Shown here: positions 7,366 to 14,393 of the stretch, piece after piece
How positions within the stretch are numbered: position 1 is the first letter of the stretch
Layout of the letters: the number at the start of each line of letters is the position of its first letter
NCBI RefSeq assembly: GCF_003609575.1
Contig: NZ_MBTA01000008.1
Span: forward strand, 1 to 33,644
DNA: 33,644 nt
From: Pelobium manganitolerans
Lineage (GTDB): Bacteria > Bacteroidota > Bacteroidia > Sphingobacteriales > Sphingobacteriaceae
Direction: 5' to 3'
Translations under genes and position numbers: made by a program
The notes under the pieces: model-generated
Databases searched by the model: none
Told to the model about the DNA's origin: nothing
The model's input: the letters and a program-made list of their open reading frames with translations, nothing else

Positions 7366-7800
7366 ATGCGATACTTCATTTATCTATTTGCCGCTCTGCT
7401 GCTATCCAGCACCGGGTTGTCAGCACAGCAAAAACAGGAGCCTTGGAAAGCCAGCCAACTGGTGGAGGCAAATACGCTTGCATCCCGAATAAACAACAAC
7501 AAAGCAGCAAACCTCTTGATTTTATCCGTCGGACCCGATGCGATTATCAAAGGTTCCGTTGATATTGGTCCCACCGTTGAAGCGGAGAATATCAACAAAC
7601 TGAAAAACTACCTGAAAAATGTTCCAAAGGATAAGGAGGTGGTAATCTATTGCGGCTGTTGTCCTTTTGACAAGTGTCCCAATATCAGACCTGCATTCGC
7701 CGTATTAAAAGATATGAGCTTTAAAAATGCAAAGTTGCTCAATTTGCCCAGAAATATCAAGGTGGATTGGCTTGATAAAGACTATCCTACAAACGACTAA
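7366..7800 (+). CDS. Secreted rhodanese-like protein with a four-cysteine active loop
   Basis: 144 residues from the ATG at 7366. The signal peptide (residues 1-20, ending LSA) directs it to the periplasm. The mature part is a single rhodanese-like domain with helix EPWKASQLVEAN and a strand-loop VVIYCGCCPFDKCPNIRPA (C96, C98, C99, C104). Rhodanese domains carry persulfide on a loop cysteine; C96 is in the usual place after the central strand. The extra three cysteines make it unusual and suggest metal or redox chemistry. It is the first gene of the unit and is followed after one base by a secreted thioredoxin, a plausible reductant. An upstream GTG (7348) overlaps the promoter and is less likely as start. 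Confidence 0.8.
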   Translation: MRYFIYLFAALLLSSTGLSAQQKQEPWKASQLVEANTLASRINNNKAANLLILSVGPDAIIKGSVDIGPTVEAENINKLKNYLKNVPKDKEVVIYCGCCPFDKCPNIRPAFAVLKDMSFKNAKLLNLPRNIKVDWLDKDYPTND

Positions 7801-7801
7801 A

Positions 7802-8311
7802 ATGAAAAAAACATTTTGTGTATTATTGATAACACTTTTTGCAAGCCATCTTTCTGCTCAAAGTACGGCTTTGAAAATAGGACAGCCTGCACCCGAAATT
7901 TCGTTACCTACACCTGATGGAAAGACGATATTGCTTTCTTCCTTAAAAGGCAAATTGGTATTGGTGGATTTTTGGGCGACATGGTGTGCGCCCTGCGTGA
8001 AAGAGCAGCCGGAATTGAAAGACTTATATAGCAAGCATAGCAATCAGGTAAGGACTGGAAAATTTGAAATATTAGGTATCTCTTTAGACAAAAGCAAAGA
8101 GAATTGGCGAAAAGGCATCGAGCGTTTTAAAATGGAATGGATACAGGTAAGCGACCTGATGTTTTGGAAAAGTCCGGTAGCAAAAGATTATGCCATTGAG
8201 GGTTTGCCTTTTAATGTAGTGGTAGATGAACAAGGCAAAATTGCAGCCATCAATTTACATGGCAAGGAATTGGAAGATTTTATAGACAATTACCTAAGCC
8301 GGGCAAAATAA
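7802..8311 (+). CDS. TlpA/ResA-like periplasmic thioredoxin
   Basis: 169 residues from the ATG at 7802. The N-terminal signal peptide (residues 1-19, SHLSA end) is followed by an AhpC/TSA-Redoxin-type fold: IGQPAPEISLP, then LVDFWATWCAPC with redox pair C62/C65, then SLDKSKENWRKG, and a cis-proline loop GLPFNVVVD. It should be a periplasmic disulfide reductase of the TlpA/ResA class. Its start is one base after the stop of the secreted rhodanese gene, so the two are translationally coupled; it probably reduces the rhodanese cysteines or releases bound sulfur (inference). The frame extends upstream into the rhodanese gene, but the signal peptide fixes the start. Confidence 0.9.
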   Translation: MKKTFCVLLITLFASHLSAQSTALKIGQPAPEISLPTPDGKTILLSSLKGKLVLVDFWATWCAPCVKEQPELKDLYSKHSNQVRTGKFEILGISLDKSKENWRKGIERFKMEWIQVSDLMFWKSPVAKDYAIEGLPFNVVVDEQGKIAAINLHGKELEDFIDNYLSRAK

Positions 8312-8363
8312 CGCAATTTTGCAGAATGCTTATTCCTATCAATAACAATGATTGATAACGAAG

Positions 8364-9038
8364 ATGAACAAACGAGAATTTAAAGACAAGGTATATACCG
8401 AACTGGCTAAAGTAGCCAAAGCTATGGCTAATCCGGTACGGTTGGAGATTATCGACCTTTTGGCTCAGGGACCGTTTTCGGTAGAGCAGATTGCCCACTA
8501 TACGGGACAGTCGGTAGCCAATGCCTCACAGCATTTGCAAACGTTGAAAAATGCCAAACTGGTACAGGTAACACGCAACGGCAATTTTATTAATTACTCA
8601 TTGGCAGGAGAAAACGTTTTTAATGCTTGGATAGGGTTAAGAGAGCTTGGTTTTGCCTATAATGCAGAAGTGGAGAAAGTGATACATGATTTCCGCAACG
8701 GGCATAACAGCGATATGAATGCCGTTGATGCGGAAACACTGGCAGAGATGATTGAGAACGATGAAGTCGTATTGCTGGACGTAAGACCGGAAGATGAATA
8801 TAACAGGGGGCATATCCACAAAGCCATTTCAACCCCTATTGATAAGTTGGAAACTTACCTCAAAAAGCTATCCAAAAGAAAAATGCTCGTAGCCTATTGC
8901 CGGGGTCCGTTTTGTGTCTATGCAGACGAAGCCGTCGCTATGCTTAAAGATAAAGGCTATAACGCAGTACGATTAAACGAGGGTTTTCCTGAATGGGCAT
9001 TATTGAATGGCTATCCTGTTGATAGCAAATTTTCATAG
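8364..9038 (+). CDS. ArsR-family repressor fused to a rhodanese domain
   Basis: 224 residues from the ATG at 8364 (an in-frame TTG at 8352 is less likely). Residues 1-110 form an ArsR winged helix: AMANPVRLEIIDLL, recognition region SVANASQHLQTLKNAKLV, wing RNGNFINYSL. Residues 118-220 are a rhodanese domain with LLDVRPEDEY and catalytic loop YCRGPFC. The protein has only two cysteines, C179 and C184, both in the rhodanese loop, so the dithiol switch of BigR/SqrR-type repressors is absent. Persulfide, thiol or arsenical sensing would have to use the rhodanese loop (inference). It closes the first unit, probably represses both that unit and the 9223 operon, and is followed by a strong terminator. 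Confidence 0.9.
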   Translation: MNKREFKDKVYTELAKVAKAMANPVRLEIIDLLAQGPFSVEQIAHYTGQSVANASQHLQTLKNAKLVQVTRNGNFINYSLAGENVFNAWIGLRELGFAYNAEVEKVIHDFRNGHNSDMNAVDAETLAEMIENDEVVLLDVRPEDEYNRGHIHKAISTPIDKLETYLKKLSKRKMLVAYCRGPFCVYADEAVAMLKDKGYNAVRLNEGFPEWALLNGYPVDSKFS

Positions 9039-9061
9039 TCACCTATTATAAGACCATTCTC

Positions 9062-9096
9062 AAAAGGGTATCTCAATAAACTTGAGATACCCTTTT
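9062..9096. terminator. Strong intrinsic terminator after the ArsR-rhodanese gene
   Basis: A perfect 15-bp stem, AAAAGGGTATCTCAA (9062-9076) with TTGAGATACCCTTTT (9082-9096), has a TAAAC loop and ends in a T-run. The A-run on the other side makes it bidirectional. It separates the first sulfur unit from the second. Confidence 0.9.
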
Positions 9097-9150
9097 TCAT
9101 TTTCCCCCTATTATCATGCGTTGAGGATTACACCTAATAAAAAAATGCAA

Positions 9151-9184
9151 AATAACTATTCAATAATTCTATTGAATAGTTATT
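9151..9184. promoter_or_regulatory. Operator palindrome 2, perfect 15-bp arms
   Basis: AATAACTATTCAATA (9151-9165), spacer ATTC, and TATTGAATAGTTATT (9170-9184) form a perfect inverted repeat. Its core TATTCAAT-6-ATTGAATA (9157-9178) equals operator 1. There is no run of T after a GC stem, so it is an operator rather than a terminator. It overlaps the -33 position of the promoter for the 9223 operon. Confidence 0.8.
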
Positions 9185-9199
9185 TTTTGTGTAGATTTG
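9172..9199 (+). promoter_or_regulatory. Bacteroidota-type promoter of the persulfide-dioxygenase operon
   Basis: TTG at 9172-9174 lies in the right arm of operator 2, and TAGATTTG (TAnnTTTG) is at 9192-9199 with a 17-base gap, slightly short. The ATG at 9223 follows 23 bases later, giving a short leader. Confidence 0.55.
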
Positions 9200-9222
9200 C
9201 ACATACATAAAATCAGATAAAA

Positions 9223-10329
9223 ATGAGTACACAAGAAATTACAGTAGCCGAACTCCAAAAAATGATTGAGGACGGAAAAAAAGTAGCCATATTAGATGTA
9301 AGACCACAAGACCAAAGAGACGAATGGCAGATTGCGGGCAGCCATTACCGGGATGCCTATGAAGCCCTGAATAAAGGAGATAACAGCGTATTGGAAAATT
9401 TGGATATACCGTCAGATGTACCCATTGTTACTGTATGTGCAGCTGGCAGGACAAGTCAGATAGCAGCAAAGGCATTGGCTGAAAAAGGCTACAACGCATT
9501 ATCGTTACAAGGTGGCATGAAAGCATGGAACTATGCTTGGAACACCGCAGAAATAAAAGGCAATGATGTAACGCTGATACAGGTAAGGCGTGTAGCCAAA
9601 GGCTGTATCTCCTACATCATTGGCTCCGGTAACGAAGCCCTTGTAGTGGATGCTTCCTTAGAACCAGGTGTTTATTTAGGACTTGCAGAAAAATACGGCT
9701 GGACGATAAAGTATGTAATGGATACTCATATCCATGCCGATTATATTTCCCGTACCATCGAACTGGCAAAGGCAACGGAAGCCATGCACCTTTTCACAGA
9801 AAATGCGGGCGTTGATTACGATTTCACGCCTATCAGCGACAGGGACGTTGTACCCTTTGGCTCTGCAAACCTGATGGCTGTTTTTACGCCGGGACATACA
9901 CCTGAAAGTATTTCTTACCTGATAAATGATGACTACCTGCTGACAGGTGACACACTTTTTGTTAATGGTGTGGGCAGACCAGACTTAAAGGCAGACTATG
10001 AACAGGGAGTGCAGAAAGCCAGTCAACTGTTTATCTCTTTGGGCAAGATACTGACTTTAAGCAGTAACGACCTGCTGATATTACCAGCACATACGTCAAA
10101 CACCATCCAGTTTGACGGTAGGGTTATCGGGGATAAGCTATCCAACCTATCCGTAAAAATTGAGTTGTTGCAACTGGAAAAAGAAGCATTCATAGAACAG
10201 ACAATGAAACGTATTCCACCCACACCACCCAACTACGTCCAAATAGCCACACTTAATAAGAGCGGAAATTATGAGGGCATCAATCCTGCCGACTTGGAAG
10301 CGGGTGCTAACAGGTGCGCAATTTCATAA
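9223..10329 (+). CDS. Rhodanese / metallo-beta-lactamase-fold fusion, probable persulfide dioxygenase
   Basis: 368 residues. The N-terminal rhodanese domain (about 5-112) has LDVRPQDQRDEW and active loop VCAAGRTS with C72. An ETHE1-like MBL domain follows (about 117-300) with DTHIHADY (H169, H171, D173), PGHTPES (H225) and LTGDTLFVNGVGRPDL (D243). In ETHE1-type persulfide dioxygenases the mononuclear iron uses the first His of that motif plus the later His and Asp, all present here; the usual second-site His is Tyr174. The expected reaction oxidises glutathione- or low-molecular-weight persulfide to sulfite, with the rhodanese moving sulfane sulfur. The domain order, rhodanese first, is the reverse of the PDO-rhodanese fusions I know. 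The tail has a short Pro-rich segment (PPTPPNY). It heads the second, operator-controlled unit. Catalysis is inferred from the family. Confidence 0.88.
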   Translation: MSTQEITVAELQKMIEDGKKVAILDVRPQDQRDEWQIAGSHYRDAYEALNKGDNSVLENLDIPSDVPIVTVCAAGRTSQIAAKALAEKGYNALSLQGGMKAWNYAWNTAEIKGNDVTLIQVRRVAKGCISYIIGSGNEALVVDASLEPGVYLGLAEKYGWTIKYVMDTHIHADYISRTIELAKATEAMHLFTENAGVDYDFTPISDRDVVPFGSANLMAVFTPGHTPESISYLINDDYLLTGDTLFVNGVGRPDLKADYEQGVQKASQLFISLGKILTLSSNDLLILPAHTSNTIQFDGRVIGDKLSNLSVKIELLQLEKEAFIEQTMKRIPPTPPNYVQIATLNKSGNYEGINPADLEAGANRCAIS

Positions 10330-10360
10330 ACAGGTTTCAATACATCAAAATTCAAATCAA

Positions 10361-10720
10361 GTGAGCAAGACAATTCTTATTATCATCAACGATGCACCCT
10401 ACGGAACGGAAAAAGCCTATAACGCTTTGCGCATCGCCAACCAGTTGAATAAAAACCATTCCGAAATACAGGTAAACATTTTCCTGATGGCTGATGCCGT
10501 TAGCTGTGCCGTTGCAGGGCAGAAAACTCCTAACGGATATTACAACATAGAGCGTATGCTGAAATTATCCCTGACCAAAGGTGCTAAGGTAAAGCTATGC
10601 GGAAGCTGTGTGGATGCAAGAGCCATCACCAAAGAACAAATCATAGAGGGTACAGAAATGAGTTGTATGGACGAATTGGGCAACTGGATTGCAACGGCAG
10701 ACCAAACCCTTACTTTTTAA
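10361..10720 (+). CDS. DsrE/DsrF-like sulfur-carrier protein
   Basis: About 119 residues from the GTG at 10361; the frame extends further upstream into the dioxygenase gene, but SKTILIIINDAPYGTEKAYNALR is the normal start of the fold. Cysteines are C49, C80, C83 and C102; the loop VKLCGSCVDARAI places C80 or C83 where DsrE-family proteins bind persulfide. Such small cytosolic proteins hand sulfane sulfur between rhodanese-like partners. It follows the rhodanese-dioxygenase gene by 31 bases in the same operon, which fits a sulfur relay. GTG start assignment is moderately secure. Confidence 0.82.
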   Translation: MSKTILIIINDAPYGTEKAYNALRIANQLNKNHSEIQVNIFLMADAVSCAVAGQKTPNGYYNIERMLKLSLTKGAKVKLCGSCVDARAITKEQIIEGTEMSCMDELGNWIATADQTLTF

Positions 10721-10747
10721 TAATCAGATTAACAAAATTTCATTCGT

Positions 10748-11248
10748 ATGAAAACGATAACATCATTCATTGTAGCAGGGCTTATAGGCTACTCCATGAC
10801 AGCTTTCGGGCAAACAGGGAAAGAACATCTTGAACATCCAATTAATAGCAAAAAGTCGGAACTGACCATAAAATCACTTAGCAAAGGTGTAAAAGAATAT
10901 GTGCAGACAGAGCAAAAATCAAAAGGACATTTTATCGTACACGATAGCGTAACCCACAAAGATTTACAGCTTACACTGAAAAAGATACACGATGACCGCC
11001 TTGCATCATTGGGCGACAATGTGTATTTCGTTTGTGCCGATTTTCAGGGAAGCGATAACAATGTGTATGACGTGGACATCTTTATGAAATGGGATGGAAA
11101 AGTATTATCCGCTACCGATAGAAAAGTACATAAGGTAAACGGTAAAGAACGCTACACTTGGTACAATGAGGGCAACATTTGGAAAACCAAACCCGCAGGT
11201 AAAAAATCAGATGAGCATCCGAAATCAGAACACCCGAAATCAAACTAA
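10748..11248 (+). CDS. Secreted hypothetical protein with His/Lys-rich tail
   Basis: 166 residues. A signal peptide (residues 1-21, TAFGQ) is followed by a polar N-terminal linker (KEHLEHPINSKK) and a compact domain with HFIVHDSVTHKDLQLTLKKIHDDRLASLG, YFVCADFQGSDNNVYDVDIFMKWDGK and RYTWYNEGNIW. It ends in a low-complexity tail built from two EHPKS repeats (SDEHPKSEHPKSN). The family is not one I can name with certainty. It has one cysteine in the mature part. Multiple histidines at both ends suggest metal binding in the periplasm (inference). It lies inside the sulfur operon with 27-base gaps on both sides. Confidence 0.75.
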   Translation: MKTITSFIVAGLIGYSMTAFGQTGKEHLEHPINSKKSELTIKSLSKGVKEYVQTEQKSKGHFIVHDSVTHKDLQLTLKKIHDDRLASLGDNVYFVCADFQGSDNNVYDVDIFMKWDGKVLSATDRKVHKVNGKERYTWYNEGNIWKTKPAGKKSDEHPKSEHPKSN

Positions 11249-11275
11249 TACCTTATCAGGTCATATCATTATAAA

Positions 11276-12532
11276 GTGGAAAATATTAAACTTGGATTAA
11301 AAGAAAACTGGCAACAATTTACCCTTTTGGTTCTCGTCAACATGATGGTTGGCGGGATGGTTGGCTTGGAAAGAACAGTAGTGCCATTGGTAGGTACGGA
11401 CGAATTTAAAATCGGTTCGGACATCGTTATATTTTCTTTCATCATTGCCTTTGGCGTGGTCAAAGCATTTACCAATCTTGTTTCCGGTGTATTGGCAGAC
11501 AGATACACCCGAAAAAAAGTGCTGATACTCGGTTGGCTCATAGGGATGCCTGTCCCTTTCCTGTTGGGTTGGGGACCTACTTGGAATTGGATTATAATAG
11601 CCAATGTATTGCTTGGTATCAGTCAGGGTTTGGCGTGGTCTATGACCGTTAACATGAAAATAGATTTGGTTGGTCCAAAAAAGCGGGGCTTGGCAATGGG
11701 GCTAAACGAAGCTGCCGGATATGGTGCAGTCGGATTGACGGCATTACTCACAGGCTACCTTGCTTCAACGTATGGATTACGACCGGAGCCGTTCTACATC
11801 GGCATATTCTATACGATTGCAGGCTTGCTGTTATCCATTCTCGTTATCCGGGACACCCGTCCGTTTGCAAAATTGGAAACCAAACAGGTTGCAGTTACCG
11901 CATCGGGCGAAACAGCACACAAACCCAACCTCTTTTGGGTATTCAAAGAAACTTCATTTAAGAACAAGAACCTTTTTTCCGTTTCGCAGGCAGGGCTTAT
12001 CAACAACCTCAATGACGGTATGTCTTGGGGCGTATTTCCATTGCTGTTTATAGCGGCAGGCGTTGGACTGGAGGGTGTAGGCTGGATTAAGGCGGTATAT
12101 CCTGTGGTATGGGGTGTCGGGCAAATCGTAACAGGTCCCTTAGCTGACAGATGGGGCAGAAAACCATTGATTGTATGGGGAATGTTCGTACAGGTACTCG
12201 GTCATATCGTTATCGGCTTGGAAATGTTTGACCCGTTGACCGCAGGTTTGGTCGGTTCAGTCTTGTTGGGATTGGGTACAGCAATGGTTTATCCCGCATT
12301 GCTGGCTGCCGTAAGCGATGCCGCACACCCAAGCTGGCGGGCTTCGTCGTTGGGCGTGTACCGCTTTTGGCGAGATATGGGTTATGCCATCGGAGCGTTG
12401 ATGGCAGGTGTTGTCGGCAACTTCTTCGGGCTGATGTGGGCTGTACACATCGCAGGTATCATTACGCTGTTATCAGGCATAGTGGTATGGGTAAGAATGA
12501 AAGAAACAATGAATAAAAATCTAACTAAGTAA
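11276..12532 (+). CDS. MFS transporter (intact)
   Basis: 418 residues starting at a GTG (MENIKLGLKENWQQF). About 12 membrane segments are visible. The MFS motif-A loop occurs in both halves: LADRYTRKKVLI after TM2 and PLADRWGRKPLIV after TM8, with LDR-type acidic/basic residues intact. The substrate is not evident. Its place between a secreted His-rich protein and a PLP transsulfuration enzyme, in a persulfide-related operon, suggests export or import of a sulfur-containing compound or thiol (inference). A second MFS gene at the end of the same operon is broken, so this is the only functional transporter of the pair. Confidence 0.85.
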   Translation: MENIKLGLKENWQQFTLLVLVNMMVGGMVGLERTVVPLVGTDEFKIGSDIVIFSFIIAFGVVKAFTNLVSGVLADRYTRKKVLILGWLIGMPVPFLLGWGPTWNWIIIANVLLGISQGLAWSMTVNMKIDLVGPKKRGLAMGLNEAAGYGAVGLTALLTGYLASTYGLRPEPFYIGIFYTIAGLLLSILVIRDTRPFAKLETKQVAVTASGETAHKPNLFWVFKETSFKNKNLFSVSQAGLINNLNDGMSWGVFPLLFIAAGVGLEGVGWIKAVYPVVWGVGQIVTGPLADRWGRKPLIVWGMFVQVLGHIVIGLEMFDPLTAGLVGSVLLGLGTAMVYPALLAAVSDAAHPSWRASSLGVYRFWRDMGYAIGALMAGVVGNFFGLMWAVHIAGIITLLSGIVVWVRMKETMNKNLTK

Positions 12533-12552
12533 TCATCTAAAAATAAATATTT

Positions 12553-13734
12553 ATGCAAGAAGAACACAAGAAAGCAGGGCTTTCAACACGTTGCGTACAC
12601 AGCGGGGAATTAGCTAATGAACATGGTTCGCCTCACACGCCCATTTTCAATTCAACTACGTTTACGTTCAATACCACAAAAGATTTGCTGGACGTAGTGG
12701 ACGGTCACAGACCCGGAAGTTTGTACACCCGTTACGGTCTCAATCCATCAATCATTTCACTGGAAACAAAGCTGGCAGCATTGGAAGATGCAGAAGCAGC
12801 ATTGGTTTTCAGTTCAGGCATGGCGGCAGAAGCAGCCTTATTTCTTGCATTGGGAAGAAAAGGCGTTGTCTGCATTGGTGATGCCTACGGGGGGACGCTT
12901 GAATTACTGAACGTTCAGTTGCGCAGCCTGAATATTCCGGTGCATTTTCTATTGGGTTCTGAACTGGAGAAATTGGAAGAACTGTTGCAAACAGGCGTTG
13001 AAATGGTCTTTTTTGAAACGCCAACCAATCCTACCATCGAAATATTTGACATCAAAGCCATTGCGGACATTGCCCATATGCATGGCGCATTGGTCGCCAT
13101 AGATAATACATTTGCTACACCTGTCAATCAAAAGCCCATCCAGTTAGGGGCTGATATAGTCGTCCACAGTGCAACCAAATACTTGGGCGGTCACAGTGAT
13201 ATTACGGCAGGCGTGGTCATGGGCAGCAAACAGCATATTGGCGAAATATGGGCGTGGAGGAAAAACCTCGGACAGATGCCTGCACCCGAAACGGCAGCCC
13301 TGTTGTCAAGAAGTATCAAATCACTGGTGCTGCGTGTAAAAAGGCAAAATGAAAGTGCCTTGCAAATTGCAACTGCACTCGAAAAGCACCCGAAAATCAA
13401 ACGGGTATTATATCCGGGCTTGCCGTCTTTTGCAGGACACGAATTAGCCAGAAAACAAATGAGCGGTTTCGGTGGCATGATAACCATTGAGGTGGACGGA
13501 GATTACGAACAGACCGTTAAGGTGGCAGATAACCTGAATATTTTCCGCATTGCTCCGAGTTTGGGAAGTGCCGAAAGTTTATGTACACAACCTGTAACCA
13601 CTACCCATCATGGACTTCCTGAAGAAGAATTGGAACGCAGGGGCATTACACCGTCAATGATACGCCTTTCCGTAGGTTTTGAGGATGCCGAAGACCTCAT
13701 TGAAGATTTGGAACAGGCTTTAAAAAACATTTAG
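12553..13734 (+). CDS. PLP-dependent transsulfuration enzyme (cystathionine gamma-lyase/synthase type)
   Basis: 393 residues, full length for the Cys/Met-metabolism PLP family. Landmarks are TRCVHSG (N-terminus), YTRYGLNP (Y58, R60 from the neighbouring subunit), SSGMAAE (phosphate loop), AYGGT with Y112, VAIDNTF with D184 (pyridine nitrogen), the PLP lysine K209 in SATKYLGGHSD, and SLGSAESL near the C-terminus. Methionine gamma-lyases usually have a Cys just after the YG of the Y112 motif; here it is Gly (YGGT), pointing to a cystathionine gamma-lyase/synthase-like or cysteine-desulfhydrase activity. In this operon it probably releases H2S or persulfide from cysteine/cystine or a related thioether. 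The exact reaction cannot be read from sequence. Confidence 0.9.
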   Translation: MQEEHKKAGLSTRCVHSGELANEHGSPHTPIFNSTTFTFNTTKDLLDVVDGHRPGSLYTRYGLNPSIISLETKLAALEDAEAALVFSSGMAAEAALFLALGRKGVVCIGDAYGGTLELLNVQLRSLNIPVHFLLGSELEKLEELLQTGVEMVFFETPTNPTIEIFDIKAIADIAHMHGALVAIDNTFATPVNQKPIQLGADIVVHSATKYLGGHSDITAGVVMGSKQHIGEIWAWRKNLGQMPAPETAALLSRSIKSLVLRVKRQNESALQIATALEKHPKIKRVLYPGLPSFAGHELARKQMSGFGGMITIEVDGDYEQTVKVADNLNIFRIAPSLGSAESLCTQPVTTTHHGLPEEELERRGITPSMIRLSVGFEDAEDLIEDLEQALKNI

Positions 13735-13735
13735 A

Positions 13736-14251
13736 ATGAGGCAATGTATAATCCTGACAGGCTGTTTAGCGGTACTTTTCACAAGTACCGTTTATGCCCA
13801 AAGCAAAGGAGCGACAGATGGATTTCCGTTAAAAATAACAGGTTATTTTGGATTGGTTCACCCTGTTGCCACGTTGCAGAATAGTGATATCAAGATGAAT
13901 TTTGATAATAGTTATAGTGTAGGCTTCGTTAGCGGTATCAGTTTTCAGAAAAATCCAAAATTTGGTTATTCCTTGGAGATTGTTTCTATGATAGAAGCTA
14001 CCAGTCATTCAAGTACGGTTAAAAATATAGTGATACAGCCAGGGGTTTATTTTCCCTTAAAAGGAGGCTGGACTATAACCAATCGGTTTTCATTTGAAAC
14101 AAATGGTCGCTATGGTATTACCCCGTCCGTAGGAAAGGTATTAGTAAAGGGCAATCATCCGGTATCGTTAACACTTCCTCTGCCGATGAGGATTGGTAAT
14201 GAAAAAGACTTTTCGATAGGTACAGCGGTATTGTTTACCGTAGGAATTTAA
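13736..14251 (+). CDS. Outer-membrane beta-barrel-like protein, unknown function
   Basis: 171 residues. The signal peptide (residues 1-21, TVYAQ) is followed by alternating hydrophobic/polar strands with aromatic ends, such as LKITGYFGLVHPVATL, YSVGFVSGISFQ and FGYSLEIVSMI. It ends FSIGTAVLFTVGI. This looks like a small beta-barrel or lipocalin-sized outer-membrane protein. It starts one base after the stop of the PLP enzyme gene, so the two are tightly coupled. There are no cysteines in the mature part and no metal motif. Its role in the sulfur operon is unknown; passage of a small substrate across the outer membrane is one possibility. Confidence 0.72.
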   Translation: MRQCIILTGCLAVLFTSTVYAQSKGATDGFPLKITGYFGLVHPVATLQNSDIKMNFDNSYSVGFVSGISFQKNPKFGYSLEIVSMIEATSHSSTVKNIVIQPGVYFPLKGGWTITNRFSFETNGRYGITPSVGKVLVKGNHPVSLTLPLPMRIGNEKDFSIGTAVLFTVGI

Positions 14252-14271
14252 TAAATCAGAAAATTAAAGAC

Positions 14272-14373
14272 ATGACAGAACAGATGCAATGCCTTATCGT
14301 TGGTTCACGTCAGCCAAAATCCGGCTATGTGAAAGACCGTTTTATCTATAGTAGCAAAAAAACCAATAGTTAA
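14272..14373 (+). CDS. Small ORF of 33 residues between the barrel protein and cysteine desulfurase
   Basis: ATG at 14272, MTEQMQCLIVGSRQPKSGYV..., stop TAA at 14371-14373. It fits neatly between two operon genes with about 20-base gaps on either side, the same spacing seen elsewhere in the operon. It has one cysteine and a basic C-terminus. I recognise no family. It may be a real small protein, a remnant of a longer gene, or chance. Confidence 0.35.
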   Translation: MTEQMQCLIVGSRQPKSGYVKDRFIYSSKKTNS

Positions 14374-14393
14374 ACATAATAGATTTTAAAACC

